NCBI GenBank assembly: GCA_900766195.1
Contig: CAAFUN010000011.1
Coordinates: forward strand, 1 to 54,800
From: an uncultured Bacteroides sp.
GTDB taxonomy: Bacteria > Bacteroidota > Bacteroidia > Bacteroidales > Bacteroidaceae
Length of the DNA: 54,800 bases
Direction of reading: 5' to 3'
Shown here: positions 1 through 9,257 of the stretch, piece by piece
Layout: each line of letters begins with the position of its first letter
How positions within the stretch are numbered: the first letter of the stretch is position 1
Notes under the pieces: generated by a model
What the model saw: the letters and a program-made list of their open reading frames with translations, nothing else
What the model was told of the DNA's origin: nothing
Database searches by the model: none
Position numbers and translations under genes: made by a program

Positions 1-9
1 ATTTATTTG

Positions 10-17
10 TATTTTTG
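10..17 (+). promoter_or_regulatory. Bacteroides -7 box before the first hybrid sensor gene
   Basis: TATTTTTG fits the Bacteroides -7 consensus TAnnTTTG and lies 24 bp before the ATG at 42. The -33 element would fall outside the window, so this is a half-promoter call. Confidence 0.5.
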
Positions 18-41
18 GCTTGAATTCAGATTAATGTACGT

Positions 42-3000
42 ATGAGCATTAAAGGGAAACACATTCTTCTGGCATTATTTGCCTGTCTTTTTTCCAAAGT
101 TCTTGCGGAGCCATATGCTGTAAGACGTTTGGGAGTGGAGCAGGGACTATCTAATAATTTTGTGGTTGGTATTACTCAGGATAAACAAGGTTTTCTATGG
201 TTTGCAACTGAGGAAGGATTGAATAAGTTCGACGGTACCCGTTTTGTTACCTATTTTAAAAACGAAGATAAAAAGCAAAGCATTACGGGGAATGAGCTGA
301 ACAAAGTATATGCTGATGCTGGGCGTCCAATCATTTGGATTGCAACTCAGCGGTCGGGGTTGAATGCTTATGATTATGAGACGCGAGCATTCACTGCTTA
401 TCAGCATGATCCGGATAATTCGCACAGTCTGATAACAAATGATGTTACGGATATCACCCCTTCATCACAATCTACTGCTGGATTATGGGTGAGTACATAT
501 TATCGCGGAATAGATTATTTAGATATTACTACTGGAAAATTTACGCATTATAATAAAAAGACGGTGCCAGGAATGGTAAATGAACAGACTTGGACGGTGC
601 TGGACGGAGGAGATGGTAATTTGTATATAGGCCATGTTAACGGAGGGTTAAGTGTTCTTTCCTTATCTTCTAAACATTTGCGTAACTTCAAGGCTGATGT
701 AAAGAGTTCTACTTCACTTCCTGGAGATAATGTCCGTTGCATTTATAAGGATAATAATGGGAATATTTGGGTAGGAACAGACCACGGTTTAGCACTGTTT
801 AATCTGGAAAGTGGAGAGTTTACAAACTTCAGAAATAATATCAATGATCCATACGGTATACTGTCGGGTTATATCTTTTCCATTCGTCAGATGAAGGACG
901 GGAAAATATGGATTGCCACAGAATTTAATGGAGTTGCCATACTTGATTTGAAACATAATCAGTTTTTATCTCCAAATCAGATGCATTTCGAATTTATACG
1001 TGAAGGAGATAGTTTGCATAATCTTTCAGCTTCCAGTGTACGTTGCATCTATCAAGATTCATTTAATAATATATGGATGGGTACGTGGGGAGGTGGAATA
1101 AACTTTATCGGCAATACTTCTCCTTTATTCACTACGTTAGCATATTCACCGGTACAGACAGACAATAGTCTAAGCAATAAGGTTGTTGGCAGTGTGTGTG
1201 TGGATAATGAAAACAGATTGTGGGTTGGTACGGATGGAAGTGGCATTAATGTGTTTGAGAAAGATAAACGTATTGCGGTATATAAGAAAGAGACGGGGCA
1301 TTTACAAGATAATTCTATACTTTCATCTTTTTGTGATTCTGACGGTAACCTCTGGTTCGGGACTTTTCGGGGAAGCATCAGCTTTTATGATATGCATCGT
1401 CGTACATTTCAGGCAATCAATCCCGGAGGTGATTCTCATTTGGATGTACGTGTCTTTTATCAAGATGCAAAGCGTAATATATGGATTGGAACGAACAATG
1501 GTCTGTTTGTCTATAATATGGATAGTCGTCATGTTATCAAACACTACGATAAACTTCATGGGAGTTTGATACGCTGTATTTCCCAAGATAGTAAAGGACG
1601 CTTTTGGATTGGTACTTTTGGGGATGGGTTAGGTATCTATACTCCCGATTTAAAGTTAATAAAGTGGTTTGTTCAAAGAGAAGGATTTCCATCTAACACC
1701 ATTAATCAGATAATTCGTGATCGCGAAGGACAGATATGGGTGGCTACCGGTGAAGGACTCGTTCGTTTTGCTTCAGCCAATTCTTTCTCCTATCAAACAT
1801 ATCAACGTAAAGATGGATTACACAACACTTTTGTTCGTGCACTGATAGAAGATAGCGGAGGTAATATCTGGATAAGTACTAATACCGGAATAAGTTGTTA
1901 TGTTAGAAAGAAGAACCTTATATATAATTATAGTTATCAAGATGGTGTTCCTAGAGGAACCTTTGCTACTGCATGTGTTACTTGCGACAAAGACAAGAAT
2001 ATCTATTTCGGATCAATAAATGGAATGTGCCATTTTAATCCGGATATAACGATGAACGCCCCTTTGTTACCTCCGGTAGTTATTGCTGAAATGAAAGTTT
2101 TTGGTAGATTAACGGATAAAAAGAATGAAGATGAAATAATTTCATTCAATATGAACCGTTCTGTAATTCTTAATTATACTCAGAATAATTTTAGTTTGGC
2201 TTTCAATATACAAGATTATTCTCTTGCCAATAGGGTGGAATATGCTTATATGCTAAAAGGATTGGAAGACTCGTGGTATACAGCAGATGAAAATAATAGT
2301 GTTACCTTTCGTAATATTCCTCCGGGAAACTATGAATTTATTGTAAAAGCAAGAATCCATAATCAACAGTGGCAGAAGCAGGTAACAAAGCTCTCTATTC
2401 GGATTAATCCGCCTTTATGGGCAACGTGGTGGGCCAAACTTATTTATTTTCTATTATTCTCAACTGTCTTATATGTTGTTATTTATGCTTATAAACGAAA
2501 GCTAAAGTTGGAAAATCTTTATAAGTTTGAGAAACAGAATCGTGAACAGGAACATGAGTTAAATAATGAACGCTTGCGCTTTTATACCAATATCACTCAT
2601 GAGTTGCGTACTCCGCTAACACTTATATTGGGGCCATTGGAAGATATGCAAAAAGATACCTCTTTACCACAGAAACAGCAACAGAAGATTTCCGTCATTA
2701 GACAAAGTGCTTTGCGTTTGCTGAATCTGATTAATCAGATTCTAGAGTTCAGAAAAACCGAAACTCAAAATAAGAAGCTTTGTGTGAGCAGAGGTAATTT
2801 GGGAGCTTTGGTGAGAGAAGTAGGCCTTAAATACAAAGAATTGAATAGAAAGTCGGATGTAAACTTTATTATTACTATAGAAAAAACTAATAGGTTGCTT
2901 TATTATGATCATGAGATAGTTACGATTATATTGGATAATCTGATATCCAATGCCGTTAAATATACTGAAAAGGGAAACATATCTTTAAGCTTATATAATA

Positions 3001-4124
3001 CAGAGAGGAATGGTAATTTTTATACAGAGATAAAAGTAAGTGATACAGGATATGGGATTTCTAATGAAGCATTATCGCATATCTTTGATCGTTATTACCA
3101 AGAGAGAGGTAGGCATCAGGCTTCGGGAACAGGAATAGGACTATCTTTAGTCATGAATTTGGTAAAGCTTCATGAAGCGGAGATTTCGGTGGAAAGCACT
3201 GTCAATGTCGGTAGTTCATTTTTAGTTAGTTTCCTAACAGATAATACTTATCCTAATGCTTTTCACAATGATGTCTGGAAAGAAGATAACGGGAGTAATG
3301 GGGAAGGAATACTTTCTACTGACACAATTGAGCTGCCGAGTGAAAATGAAAGACCTATTCTCCTTGTAGTAGAAGATAATGCTGATATACTGGAATATAT
3401 TTCAGAATCTTTTTCTGAATCTTTCGAAGTTATTACCGCAGTAAATGGCGAAGTTGGAGTAGTACGTGCTTTTGACGTTTTGCCGGATATTATCGTAAGT
3501 GATGTTATGATGCCGGTGATGGATGGAATAACTTTATGTCATAAACTGAAGGGAGACATGCGTACGAGTCATATTCCTATTATTCTACTCACAGCCAAAG
3601 ACACCATGCAAGATAAGGAAGAGGGTTATCAAGTGGGAGCTGATTCTTATTTAACGAAGCCGTTTAGTGCAAGTCTGCTACGTAGCCGAATAGATAATCT
3701 TCTTGAATCTCGTAAAAAATTAGCCGAACAGTTTGGCGTCGATAGAATCTTTCGTGATAAACGTGCAATAATGGAGGGTTCACTGACTCAATTGGACAAT
3801 GAATTCATTAGTAAGGTGACACGGTTGATTGAGGGAGATCTTTCTTCAGATAAAATTGATGTGACCTACCTGGCTGATAAAGTCTTTATGAGTCGTTCTA
3901 CGCTTTATCGCAAAATGAAAGCACTTACTGGATTATCTACTAATGAATTTATTCGGAAAGTGAAGATGCAGAATGCCGAACGTCTTTTATTAGAAGGTAA
4001 ATTTAGTATTTCTGAAGTGGCTTATATGGTCGGCATAAATAGTCCGGTATATTTCCGGCAATGCTTTAAGGATGAATTTGGAATCTCTCCATCCGACTAT
4101 CTAAAAAAGATAATGTCCGATTAG
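42..4124 (+). CDS. Hybrid two-component system (HTCS) sensor kinase/response regulator
   Basis: This is a single-chain sensor and transcription factor of the type that controls glycan loci in Bacteroides. It has a signal peptide (first 22 residues, ending VLA). A long periplasmic region of two-component propeller repeats (recurring IWxGT/LWFAT motifs) follows, then a Y_Y_Y domain at about 700-790 and one membrane segment near 797-820. Next come a HisKA domain with H853 in THELRTPL, an ATPase domain with intact N (DNLISNAVKYT), G1 (DTGYGI) and G2 (GTGIGLSL) boxes, a receiver domain with phospho-acceptor D1154 in VSDVMMP, and a C-terminal AraC-type HTH (about 1255-1355). The 1360-residue length is normal for the family. 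It lies 143 bp upstream of a GH97 gene on the same strand, so a glycan ligand is likely, but the ligand cannot be read from sequence. All catalytic motifs look functional. Confidence 0.95.
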   Translation: MSIKGKHILLALFACLFSKVLAEPYAVRRLGVEQGLSNNFVVGITQDKQGFLWFATEEGLNKFDGTRFVTYFKNEDKKQSITGNELNKVYADAGRPIIWIATQRSGLNAYDYETRAFTAYQHDPDNSHSLITNDVTDITPSSQSTAGLWVSTYYRGIDYLDITTGKFTHYNKKTVPGMVNEQTWTVLDGGDGNLYIGHVNGGLSVLSLSSKHLRNFKADVKSSTSLPGDNVRCIYKDNNGNIWVGTDHGLALFNLESGEFTNFRNNINDPYGILSGYIFSIRQMKDGKIWIATEFNGVAILDLKHNQFLSPNQMHFEFIREGDSLHNLSASSVRCIYQDSFNNIWMGTWGGGINFIGNTSPLFTTLAYSPVQTDNSLSNKVVGSVCVDNENRLWVGTDGSGINVFEKDKRIAVYKKETGHLQDNSILSSFCDSDGNLWFGTFRGSISFYDMHRRTFQAINPGGDSHLDVRVFYQDAKRNIWIGTNNGLFVYNMDSRHVIKHYDKLHGSLIRCISQDSKGRFWIGTFGDGLGIYTPDLKLIKWFVQREGFPSNTINQIIRDREGQIWVATGEGLVRFASANSFSYQTYQRKDGLHNTFVRALIEDSGGNIWISTNTGISCYVRKKNLIYNYSYQDGVPRGTFATACVTCDKDKNIYFGSINGMCHFNPDITMNAPLLPPVVIAEMKVFGRLTDKKNEDEIISFNMNRSVILNYTQNNFSLAFNIQDYSLANRVEYAYMLKGLEDSWYTADENNSVTFRNIPPGNYEFIVKARIHNQQWQKQVTKLSIRINPPLWATWWAKLIYFLLFSTVLYVVIYAYKRKLKLENLYKFEKQNREQEHELNNERLRFYTNITHELRTPLTLILGPLEDMQKDTSLPQKQQQKISVIRQSALRLLNLINQILEFRKTETQNKKLCVSRGNLGALVREVGLKYKELNRKSDVNFIITIEKTNRLLYYDHEIVTIILDNLISNAVKYTEKGNISLSLYNTERNGNFYTEIKVSDTGYGISNEALSHIFDRYYQERGRHQASGTGIGLSLVMNLVKLHEAEISVESTVNVGSSFLVSFLTDNTYPNAFHNDVWKEDNGSNGEGILSTDTIELPSENERPILLVVEDNADILEYISESFSESFEVITAVNGEVGVVRAFDVLPDIIVSDVMMPVMDGITLCHKLKGDMRTSHIPIILLTAKDTMQDKEEGYQVGADSYLTKPFSASLLRSRIDNLLESRKKLAEQFGVDRIFRDKRAIMEGSLTQLDNEFISKVTRLIEGDLSSDKIDVTYLADKVFMSRSTLYRKMKALTGLSTNEFIRKVKMQNAERLLLEGKFSISEVAYMVGINSPVYFRQCFKDEFGISPSDYLKKIMSD

Positions 4125-4162
4125 ACTAGAGTGGTCAATATTGGTATTCGACGATAGAGGTG

Positions 4163-4182
4163 CCTTGCAAACGTTTGTCAAG
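4163..4182 (+). promoter_or_regulatory. Palindromic operator-like site upstream of GH97
   Basis: The sequence contains CCTTGCAAACGTTTG with a perfect 10-bp palindromic core CAAACGTTTG (4168-4177), centred 95.5 bp before the GH97 start codon. A 14/15 match (CCTTGAAAACGTTTG) in the same orientation sits 96.5 bp before the GH13 gene (site 33331-33345). The CG-centred palindrome resembles LacI-family operators. The regulator itself is not known from this window. Confidence 0.55.
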
Positions 4183-4233
4183 ACCTTTTAGTCCATTTGT
4201 GATTTATTCTTTTTCTCTAACGCTTTTCTATAC

Positions 4234-4241
4234 TATATTTG
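4234..4241 (+). promoter_or_regulatory. -7 box for the GH97 gene
   Basis: TATATTTG matches TAnnTTTG. TTTT at 4211-4214 gives a near -33 element at 19-bp spacing. The start codon follows at 4268. The operator-like site at 4163-4182 lies about 62 bp upstream of this box, a position that suits an activator better than a repressor. Confidence 0.5.
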
Positions 4242-4267
4242 TTGCATTATAAACAATAATTGGCATC

Positions 4268-6424
4268 ATGAAAAGCATCAAAGTAATTTATGTCCTTTTT
4301 TCTTTACTCTTATCGTGGAGTTCTTCTGTTATGGCTGAAAGCATTACTTCGCCCAATGGGCAACTTAAACTTAATTTCTCACTGACTGATCAGGGAGAAC
4401 CGTTTTATGAATTGTATTATAAAGGAAAAACGGTGATTAAACCTTCCAAACTGGGGCTGGAACTGAAAGATGACCCGGGACTGATGAATGGATTTACTCT
4501 CGTAAATACTCATACTTCCGCTTTTGATGAAACGTGGAAACCTGTCTGGGGTGAGGTGAAGCAAATTCGCAATCATTATAATGAACTGGAGGTAGCTCTG
4601 AACCAACAGGCACAGGATCGCAAGATAATTCTTCGTTTTCGGGTGTACGATGAAGGTATTGGCTTCCGGTATGAGTTTCCGCTACAGCGCACACTGAATT
4701 ATTTTGTGATCAAGGAAGAACATAGTCAATTTGCTATGGCTGGTGATCATACCGCTTTTTGGATTCCGGGTGACTATGATACGCAGGAATATGATTATAC
4801 CGAGTCTAAGCTATCTGAAATAAGAAGCTTGATGAAAGGAGCTATTACTCCTAATGCTTCCCAAACGACCTTCTCCCCAACGGGTGTACAGACTGCTTTG
4901 CAGATGAAGACGGCTGATGGTCTCTATATCAATCTGCATGAAGCAGCATTGGTTGATTATTCTTGTATGAGTCTCAACTTGGATGATAAGAATATGGTGT
5001 TTGAGTCATGGCTTACTCCAGATGCGCAAGGAAACAAAGGATATATGCAGGCTCCTTGCCACTCACCGTGGCGTACAGTAATGGTGAGCGATGATGCCCG
5101 GCAATTGTTGGCATCGAAGCTTACGCTTAATTTGAACGAACCTTGTGCATATAAAGATGTGTCGTGGATTAAACCTGTAAAATATGTTGGTGTATGGTGG
5201 GAAATGATTACCGGTAAAAGTACTTGGGCATATACCGATGATTTGCTTTCGGTGCAATTAGGTGTAACCGATTATTCTAAAACCAAACCGAACGGTCGCC
5301 ATGGTGCCAATAATGATAATGTGAAGCGTTACATTGATTTTGCTGCCAAGCACGGGTTTGATCAGGTATTGGTAGAAGGCTGGAACGAAGGCTGGGAAGA
5401 CTGGTTTGGTCACAGCAAAGATTATGTGTTTGACTTTGTCACTCCTTATCCCGATTTTGATTTGAAGATGCTGAATGCTTATGCACATAGCAAAGGCGTG
5501 AAATTGATGATGCATCACGAGACTTCTTCGTCTGTGCGCAATTACGAACGCCACTTGGATAAGGCTTATCAACTCATGGTAGACAATGGATATAACGCTG
5601 TGAAGAGTGGCTATGTGGGTGATATTCTACCACGTGGTGAGCACCATTATGGACAATGGATAAACAACCATTACTTGTATGCTGTTAAAAAAGCAGCCGA
5701 TTATAAGATTTGCGTGAATGCTCATGAAGCTGTACGTCCTACCGGGCTTTGTCGCACTTACCCTAATCTGATAGGTAATGAATCTGCGCGCGGTACTGAA
5801 TACGAAGCATTTGGTGGTAGCAAACCTTTTCATACCACTATTTTGCCGTTTACCCGTTTAATGGGCGGACCAATGGATTATACTCCGGGTATCTTTGATA
5901 CACAATTATCGTTTCTGAAAACAAAAGATCACAGTTGGGTACATACCACTTTGGCTAAGCAACTTGCTCTGTATGTGACGCTGTATAGTCCTTTACAGAT
6001 GGCTGCTGATTTGCCTGAGAGTTATGAACGTCATTTGGATGCTTTTCAGTTCATTAAAGATGTAGCGATAGATTGGGATGATAGCAAATATCTTGAAGCC
6101 GAACCAGGACGTTATGTTACAGTGGCGCGTAAAGCAAAGGGAACAAACAACTGGTTTGTAGGTGGCATTACTGGTGCTGATGTACGTATCTCTTCCTTTT
6201 CTCTCGACTTCCTCGAACCGGGTAAGGAGTATGTAGCAACGCTGTATGCCGATGGTAAAGATGCGGACTACGAGAAGAATCCTACTTCTTATCAGATAAA
6301 GAAAGGCCTTGTTACTGACAAAACAAAACTATCGGTGAAGTTGGCACGCAGTGGCGGGTTTGCACTTAGTTTGGTTGAGGCTACTCCGGCAGATAAGAAA
6401 GCAGTGAAGAAAGGCTTACAGTAG
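4268..6424 (+). CDS. Glycoside hydrolase family 97, SusB-like alpha-glucosidase
   Basis: This predicted periplasmic exo-glucosidase releases glucose from alpha-glucans and oligosaccharides. A signal peptide ends near VMA (residue 23). It has the usual GH97 layout: N-terminal beta-sandwich, central (beta/alpha)8 barrel and C-terminal beta domain; 718 residues against about 738 for SusB. E418 (HHETSSS), E487 (NAHE) and E511 (GTEYE) have exactly the spacing I recall for SusB E439, E508 and E532 (69 and 24 residues), and E505 fits the calcium ligand E526. This supports the inverting glucosidase class over the retaining alpha-galactosidase class, which uses an Asp nucleophile. It lies 143 bp after a hybrid sensor gene but has its own promoter and operator-like site, and is followed by a strong terminator. 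No SusC/D pair adjoins it. Confidence 0.92.
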   Translation: MKSIKVIYVLFSLLLSWSSSVMAESITSPNGQLKLNFSLTDQGEPFYELYYKGKTVIKPSKLGLELKDDPGLMNGFTLVNTHTSAFDETWKPVWGEVKQIRNHYNELEVALNQQAQDRKIILRFRVYDEGIGFRYEFPLQRTLNYFVIKEEHSQFAMAGDHTAFWIPGDYDTQEYDYTESKLSEIRSLMKGAITPNASQTTFSPTGVQTALQMKTADGLYINLHEAALVDYSCMSLNLDDKNMVFESWLTPDAQGNKGYMQAPCHSPWRTVMVSDDARQLLASKLTLNLNEPCAYKDVSWIKPVKYVGVWWEMITGKSTWAYTDDLLSVQLGVTDYSKTKPNGRHGANNDNVKRYIDFAAKHGFDQVLVEGWNEGWEDWFGHSKDYVFDFVTPYPDFDLKMLNAYAHSKGVKLMMHHETSSSVRNYERHLDKAYQLMVDNGYNAVKSGYVGDILPRGEHHYGQWINNHYLYAVKKAADYKICVNAHEAVRPTGLCRTYPNLIGNESARGTEYEAFGGSKPFHTTILPFTRLMGGPMDYTPGIFDTQLSFLKTKDHSWVHTTLAKQLALYVTLYSPLQMAADLPESYERHLDAFQFIKDVAIDWDDSKYLEAEPGRYVTVARKAKGTNNWFVGGITGADVRISSFSLDFLEPGKEYVATLYADGKDADYEKNPTSYQIKKGLVTDKTKLSVKLARSGGFALSLVEATPADKKAVKKGLQ

Positions 6425-6559
6425 AAACAAGCGCATGTACGTTCTCCTAATTAAGCGATGAAGAAGAGTGAGTAACATTTTGTCAGGAAGGAATGTTCTT
6501 ATTGCATAATATCCAGTAGAATACATTCACTGACTAACTAAAATATAACATAATGTAAA

Positions 6560-6600
6560 AAGGGGTGTGGATTGCTTGTCTTTTCACACCTCTTTTTTTA
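6560..6600 (+). terminator. Rho-independent terminator after GH97
   Basis: GGGGTGTG (6562-6569) pairs with CACACCTC (6585-6592), an 8-bp stem with one G-T pair, followed directly by a run of T. It closes the GH97 transcript. The rest of the 6425-6760 gap shows no gene. Confidence 0.75.
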
Positions 6601-6760
6601 CCTTTACAGCGAAGTGATAATGAACAAGCTGATTGTTGATTATTCATTTTAGAGATCGTTTTGTATGTTCAATACAGATTATTCATCTTTGATAGTTTGT
6701 AACTCTAGTGAATGTATATGATCTTTTTTACTGTATATTAATTAAAAAATAGAATAAGCT

Positions 6761-7984
6761 ATGACTTTAGTAGAACGCTTTTTAAAGTATGTGAGTTATG
6801 ATACGCAGTCTAGTGAGGAAACGGGGCTAACTCCAAGTACTCCGGGACAAATGAAGTTTGCCGAATACTTGAAACAAGAATTGGAATCATTGGGATTAGA
6901 GGATATTACTCTTGATGAGCATGCTTATTTGTTTGCCACACTCCCTGCCAATATATCAAAACCTGTCCCAACCATTGGGTTTATTTCTCATTTGGACACC
7001 AGTCCGGATATGACGGGTAAGGATGCTGCTCCAAGGATTGTAAAAAACTATGATGGGAATGATATTATGCTGTGTAAGGAAGACAATATCATACTTTCTC
7101 CCGCCCAGTTCCCCGAATTGTTGGATCACAAAGGAGAAGACCTTATTGTGACCAATGGACAAACACTGCTCGGTGCTGACGATAAAGCAGGTATTGCCGA
7201 AATAGTTTCTGCCATAGCCTATTTGAAAGAGCATCCCGAAATAAAACATGGTAAAATCCGTATCGGCTTTAATCCGGATGAGGAGATTGGCGAAGGCGCA
7301 CATAAGTTTGATGTAGAGAAATTTGGCTGTGATTGGGCGTACACTATGGATGGTGGTGAAGTAGGAGAGTTGGAGTTTGAGAACTTTAATGCCGCTGCTG
7401 CTAAGGTTTCTTTCAAAGGAAGAAACGTACATCCCGGTTATGCTAAAAATAAGATGATCAATTCCATAAGGGTAGCCAACCGCTTTTGTGCTATGCTTCC
7501 GGCTGGCGAAACACCGGAAGAGACGGAAGGCTATGAAGGGTTCTATCACTTGATAGGTATAAGTGGTACGGTTGAACAAACCACTGTGAGCTATATTATT
7601 CGTGATCATGACCGTGCGCGCTTTGAAGATCGCAAAAAGAGGATAGAGGCATTGGTGGCTGAAATTAACAAGGAATATGGTGAAGGTACGGCTACGCTCG
7701 AGTTGCGTGATCAATATTACAACATGCGCGAGAAGATAGAGCCGGTGATGCATATTATTGATACGGCTTTTGCTGCGATGGAAGCTGTAGGAGTGAAGCC
7801 GAACGTCAAACCCATACGTGGAGGAACAGATGGTGCACAGTTGTCTTTTAAAGGATTGCCATGCCCTAATATCTTTGCAGGAGGATTGAATTTCCACGGA
7901 CGCTATGAGTTTGTTCCTATTCAGAGCATGGAGAAAGCAAAGGATGTTATCGTGAAGATTGTAGAATTAGTAGCGCAAGGTTGA
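6761..7984 (+). CDS. pepT: Peptidase T (tripeptide aminopeptidase, M20 family)
   Basis: This cytoplasmic di-zinc aminopeptidase removes the N-terminal residue from tripeptides. The M20 metal motifs are all present: H77 and D79 in SHLDTSPD, the bridging Asp in LLGADDKAG, the E174/E175 pair in PDEEIGEG, and the late His in NFHGRYEF near the C-terminus. The 407-residue length is typical. There is no signal peptide. The next gene, gcvT, is 141 bp downstream on the same strand and could be co-transcribed, though the gap also allows an independent promoter. A long open frame on the opposite strand (6956-7897) is a shadow. Confidence 0.96.
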   Translation: MTLVERFLKYVSYDTQSSEETGLTPSTPGQMKFAEYLKQELESLGLEDITLDEHAYLFATLPANISKPVPTIGFISHLDTSPDMTGKDAAPRIVKNYDGNDIMLCKEDNIILSPAQFPELLDHKGEDLIVTNGQTLLGADDKAGIAEIVSAIAYLKEHPEIKHGKIRIGFNPDEEIGEGAHKFDVEKFGCDWAYTMDGGEVGELEFENFNAAAAKVSFKGRNVHPGYAKNKMINSIRVANRFCAMLPAGETPEETEGYEGFYHLIGISGTVEQTTVSYIIRDHDRARFEDRKKRIEALVAEINKEYGEGTATLELRDQYYNMREKIEPVMHIIDTAFAAMEAVGVKPNVKPIRGGTDGAQLSFKGLPCPNIFAGGLNFHGRYEFVPIQSMEKAKDVIVKIVELVAQG

Positions 7985-8125
7985 CGAAGACTACTTTCTT
8001 CTTTTTCTTCTGAACATCTTTAAGCATATGTGATAAAAGTTGAGTAGCTCAACAATTGGACATAATGTTTGCGTTATCAATTAACCCTTAAATATCAGTA
8101 TTAATATAGCTTTAAAAATAAAATT

Positions 8126-9211
8126 ATGAAGATCACTCCTTTTACAGAAAAGCACATTGCTCTGGGAGCAAAGATGTGCGACTTTGCAGGATATAATATG
8201 CCTATAGAATATTCCGGCATAATTGATGAACATCTTACAGTATGTAATGCTGTGGGTGTTTTTGATGTGTCTCACATGGGCGAGTTTTGGGTGAAAGGGC
8301 CTCATGCTTTGGACTTTCTACAGAAGGTGACGTCCAATAATGTGGCGCTGCTTACTCCCGGTAAGGTGCAATATACTTGCTTCCCTAATGAAACAGGAGG
8401 TATTGTAGATGACTTGCTTGTGTATCACTATGAACCCGAAAAGTATTTGTTGGTGGTGAATGCTTCCAATATTGAGAAAGATTGGAATTGGTGTGTAAAG
8501 CATAATACTGAAGGTGCGGAACTTGAGAATGCTTCTGACCACATGGGTCAACTTGCCGTACAAGGGCCTAAAGCCATTCTTGCTCTTCAAAAACTGACTG
8601 CTATAAACTTATCCGAATTGCCTTATTATACATTTACTCACGGAGAGTTTGCCGGAGTGAAGGATGTGATTATCTCAAACACAGGTTATACCGGTGCCGG
8701 AGGCTTTGAATTGTATTTCTATCCTGAGGATGCGCTTAAAATATGGGACGCTGTGTTTGAAGCAGGAGCCGAGTTTGGTATAAAACCCATAGGACTGGGT
8801 GCTCGTGATACACTTCGGTTGGAAATGGGATTTTGCTTGTACGGGAATGATCTGGATGACACTACTTCTCCTATTGAGGCAGGATTGGGATGGATTACCA
8901 AATTTGTAGACGGTAAGCAGTTTATCAACCGTCCGATGCTGGAAAAGCAGAAGGCCGAAGGAGTAACGCGTAAGTTGGTTGGCTTTGAAATGATTGACCG
9001 TGGTATCCCTCGTCATGGTTATGGATTATGTTCTGTAGATGGCGCAGTGATAGGAAATGTAACATCAGGTACGATGTCTCCCATCCGGAAAATTGGTATC
9101 GGTATGGGATATGTGGCACCCGAATTTGCAAAGCCGGGCGTTGAGCTTCTTGTTGATGTGCGAGGACGTAAGCTAAAAGCTGTTGTGGTAAAGCCTCCTT
9201 TTAGAAAATAG
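8126..9211 (+). CDS. gcvT: Aminomethyltransferase, glycine cleavage system T protein
   Basis: This protein transfers the aminomethyl-lipoyl carbon unit from the H protein to tetrahydrofolate. The conserved GGIVDDLLVY block carries the catalytic aspartate (D96). Other family blocks are seen: the N-terminal FAGYNMPIEY, VSHMGE, NTGYTGAGGFELY, and LRLEMGFCLYGNDL around the folate pocket. The 361-residue length is normal. No gcvH or gcvP is present in this window, so the glycine cleavage genes are not clustered here. No clear hairpin terminator follows. The first composite repeat begins about 45 bp after the stop codon. Confidence 0.96.
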   Translation: MKITPFTEKHIALGAKMCDFAGYNMPIEYSGIIDEHLTVCNAVGVFDVSHMGEFWVKGPHALDFLQKVTSNNVALLTPGKVQYTCFPNETGGIVDDLLVYHYEPEKYLLVVNASNIEKDWNWCVKHNTEGAELENASDHMGQLAVQGPKAILALQKLTAINLSELPYYTFTHGEFAGVKDVIISNTGYTGAGGFELYFYPEDALKIWDAVFEAGAEFGIKPIGLGARDTLRLEMGFCLYGNDLDDTTSPIEAGLGWITKFVDGKQFINRPMLEKQKAEGVTRKLVGFEMIDRGIPRHGYGLCSVDGAVIGNVTSGTMSPIRKIGIGMGYVAPEFAKPGVELLVDVRGRKLKAVVVKPPFRK

Positions 9212-9257
9212 AAAGATTTGCTAGCTCCGCTTTCAATGGCAAATGGGACTGCAATAT

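Noticed and set aside
1183..1569. A 128-codon overlapping open frame in the first hybrid sensor gene
   Set aside because: It is another frame of the propeller repeats, with no independent promoter or recognisable product.
6956..7897. A 313-codon open frame antisense to pepT
   Set aside because: It lies wholly inside a gene with all M20 motifs, and its translation shows no domain or signal; it is a shadow frame.
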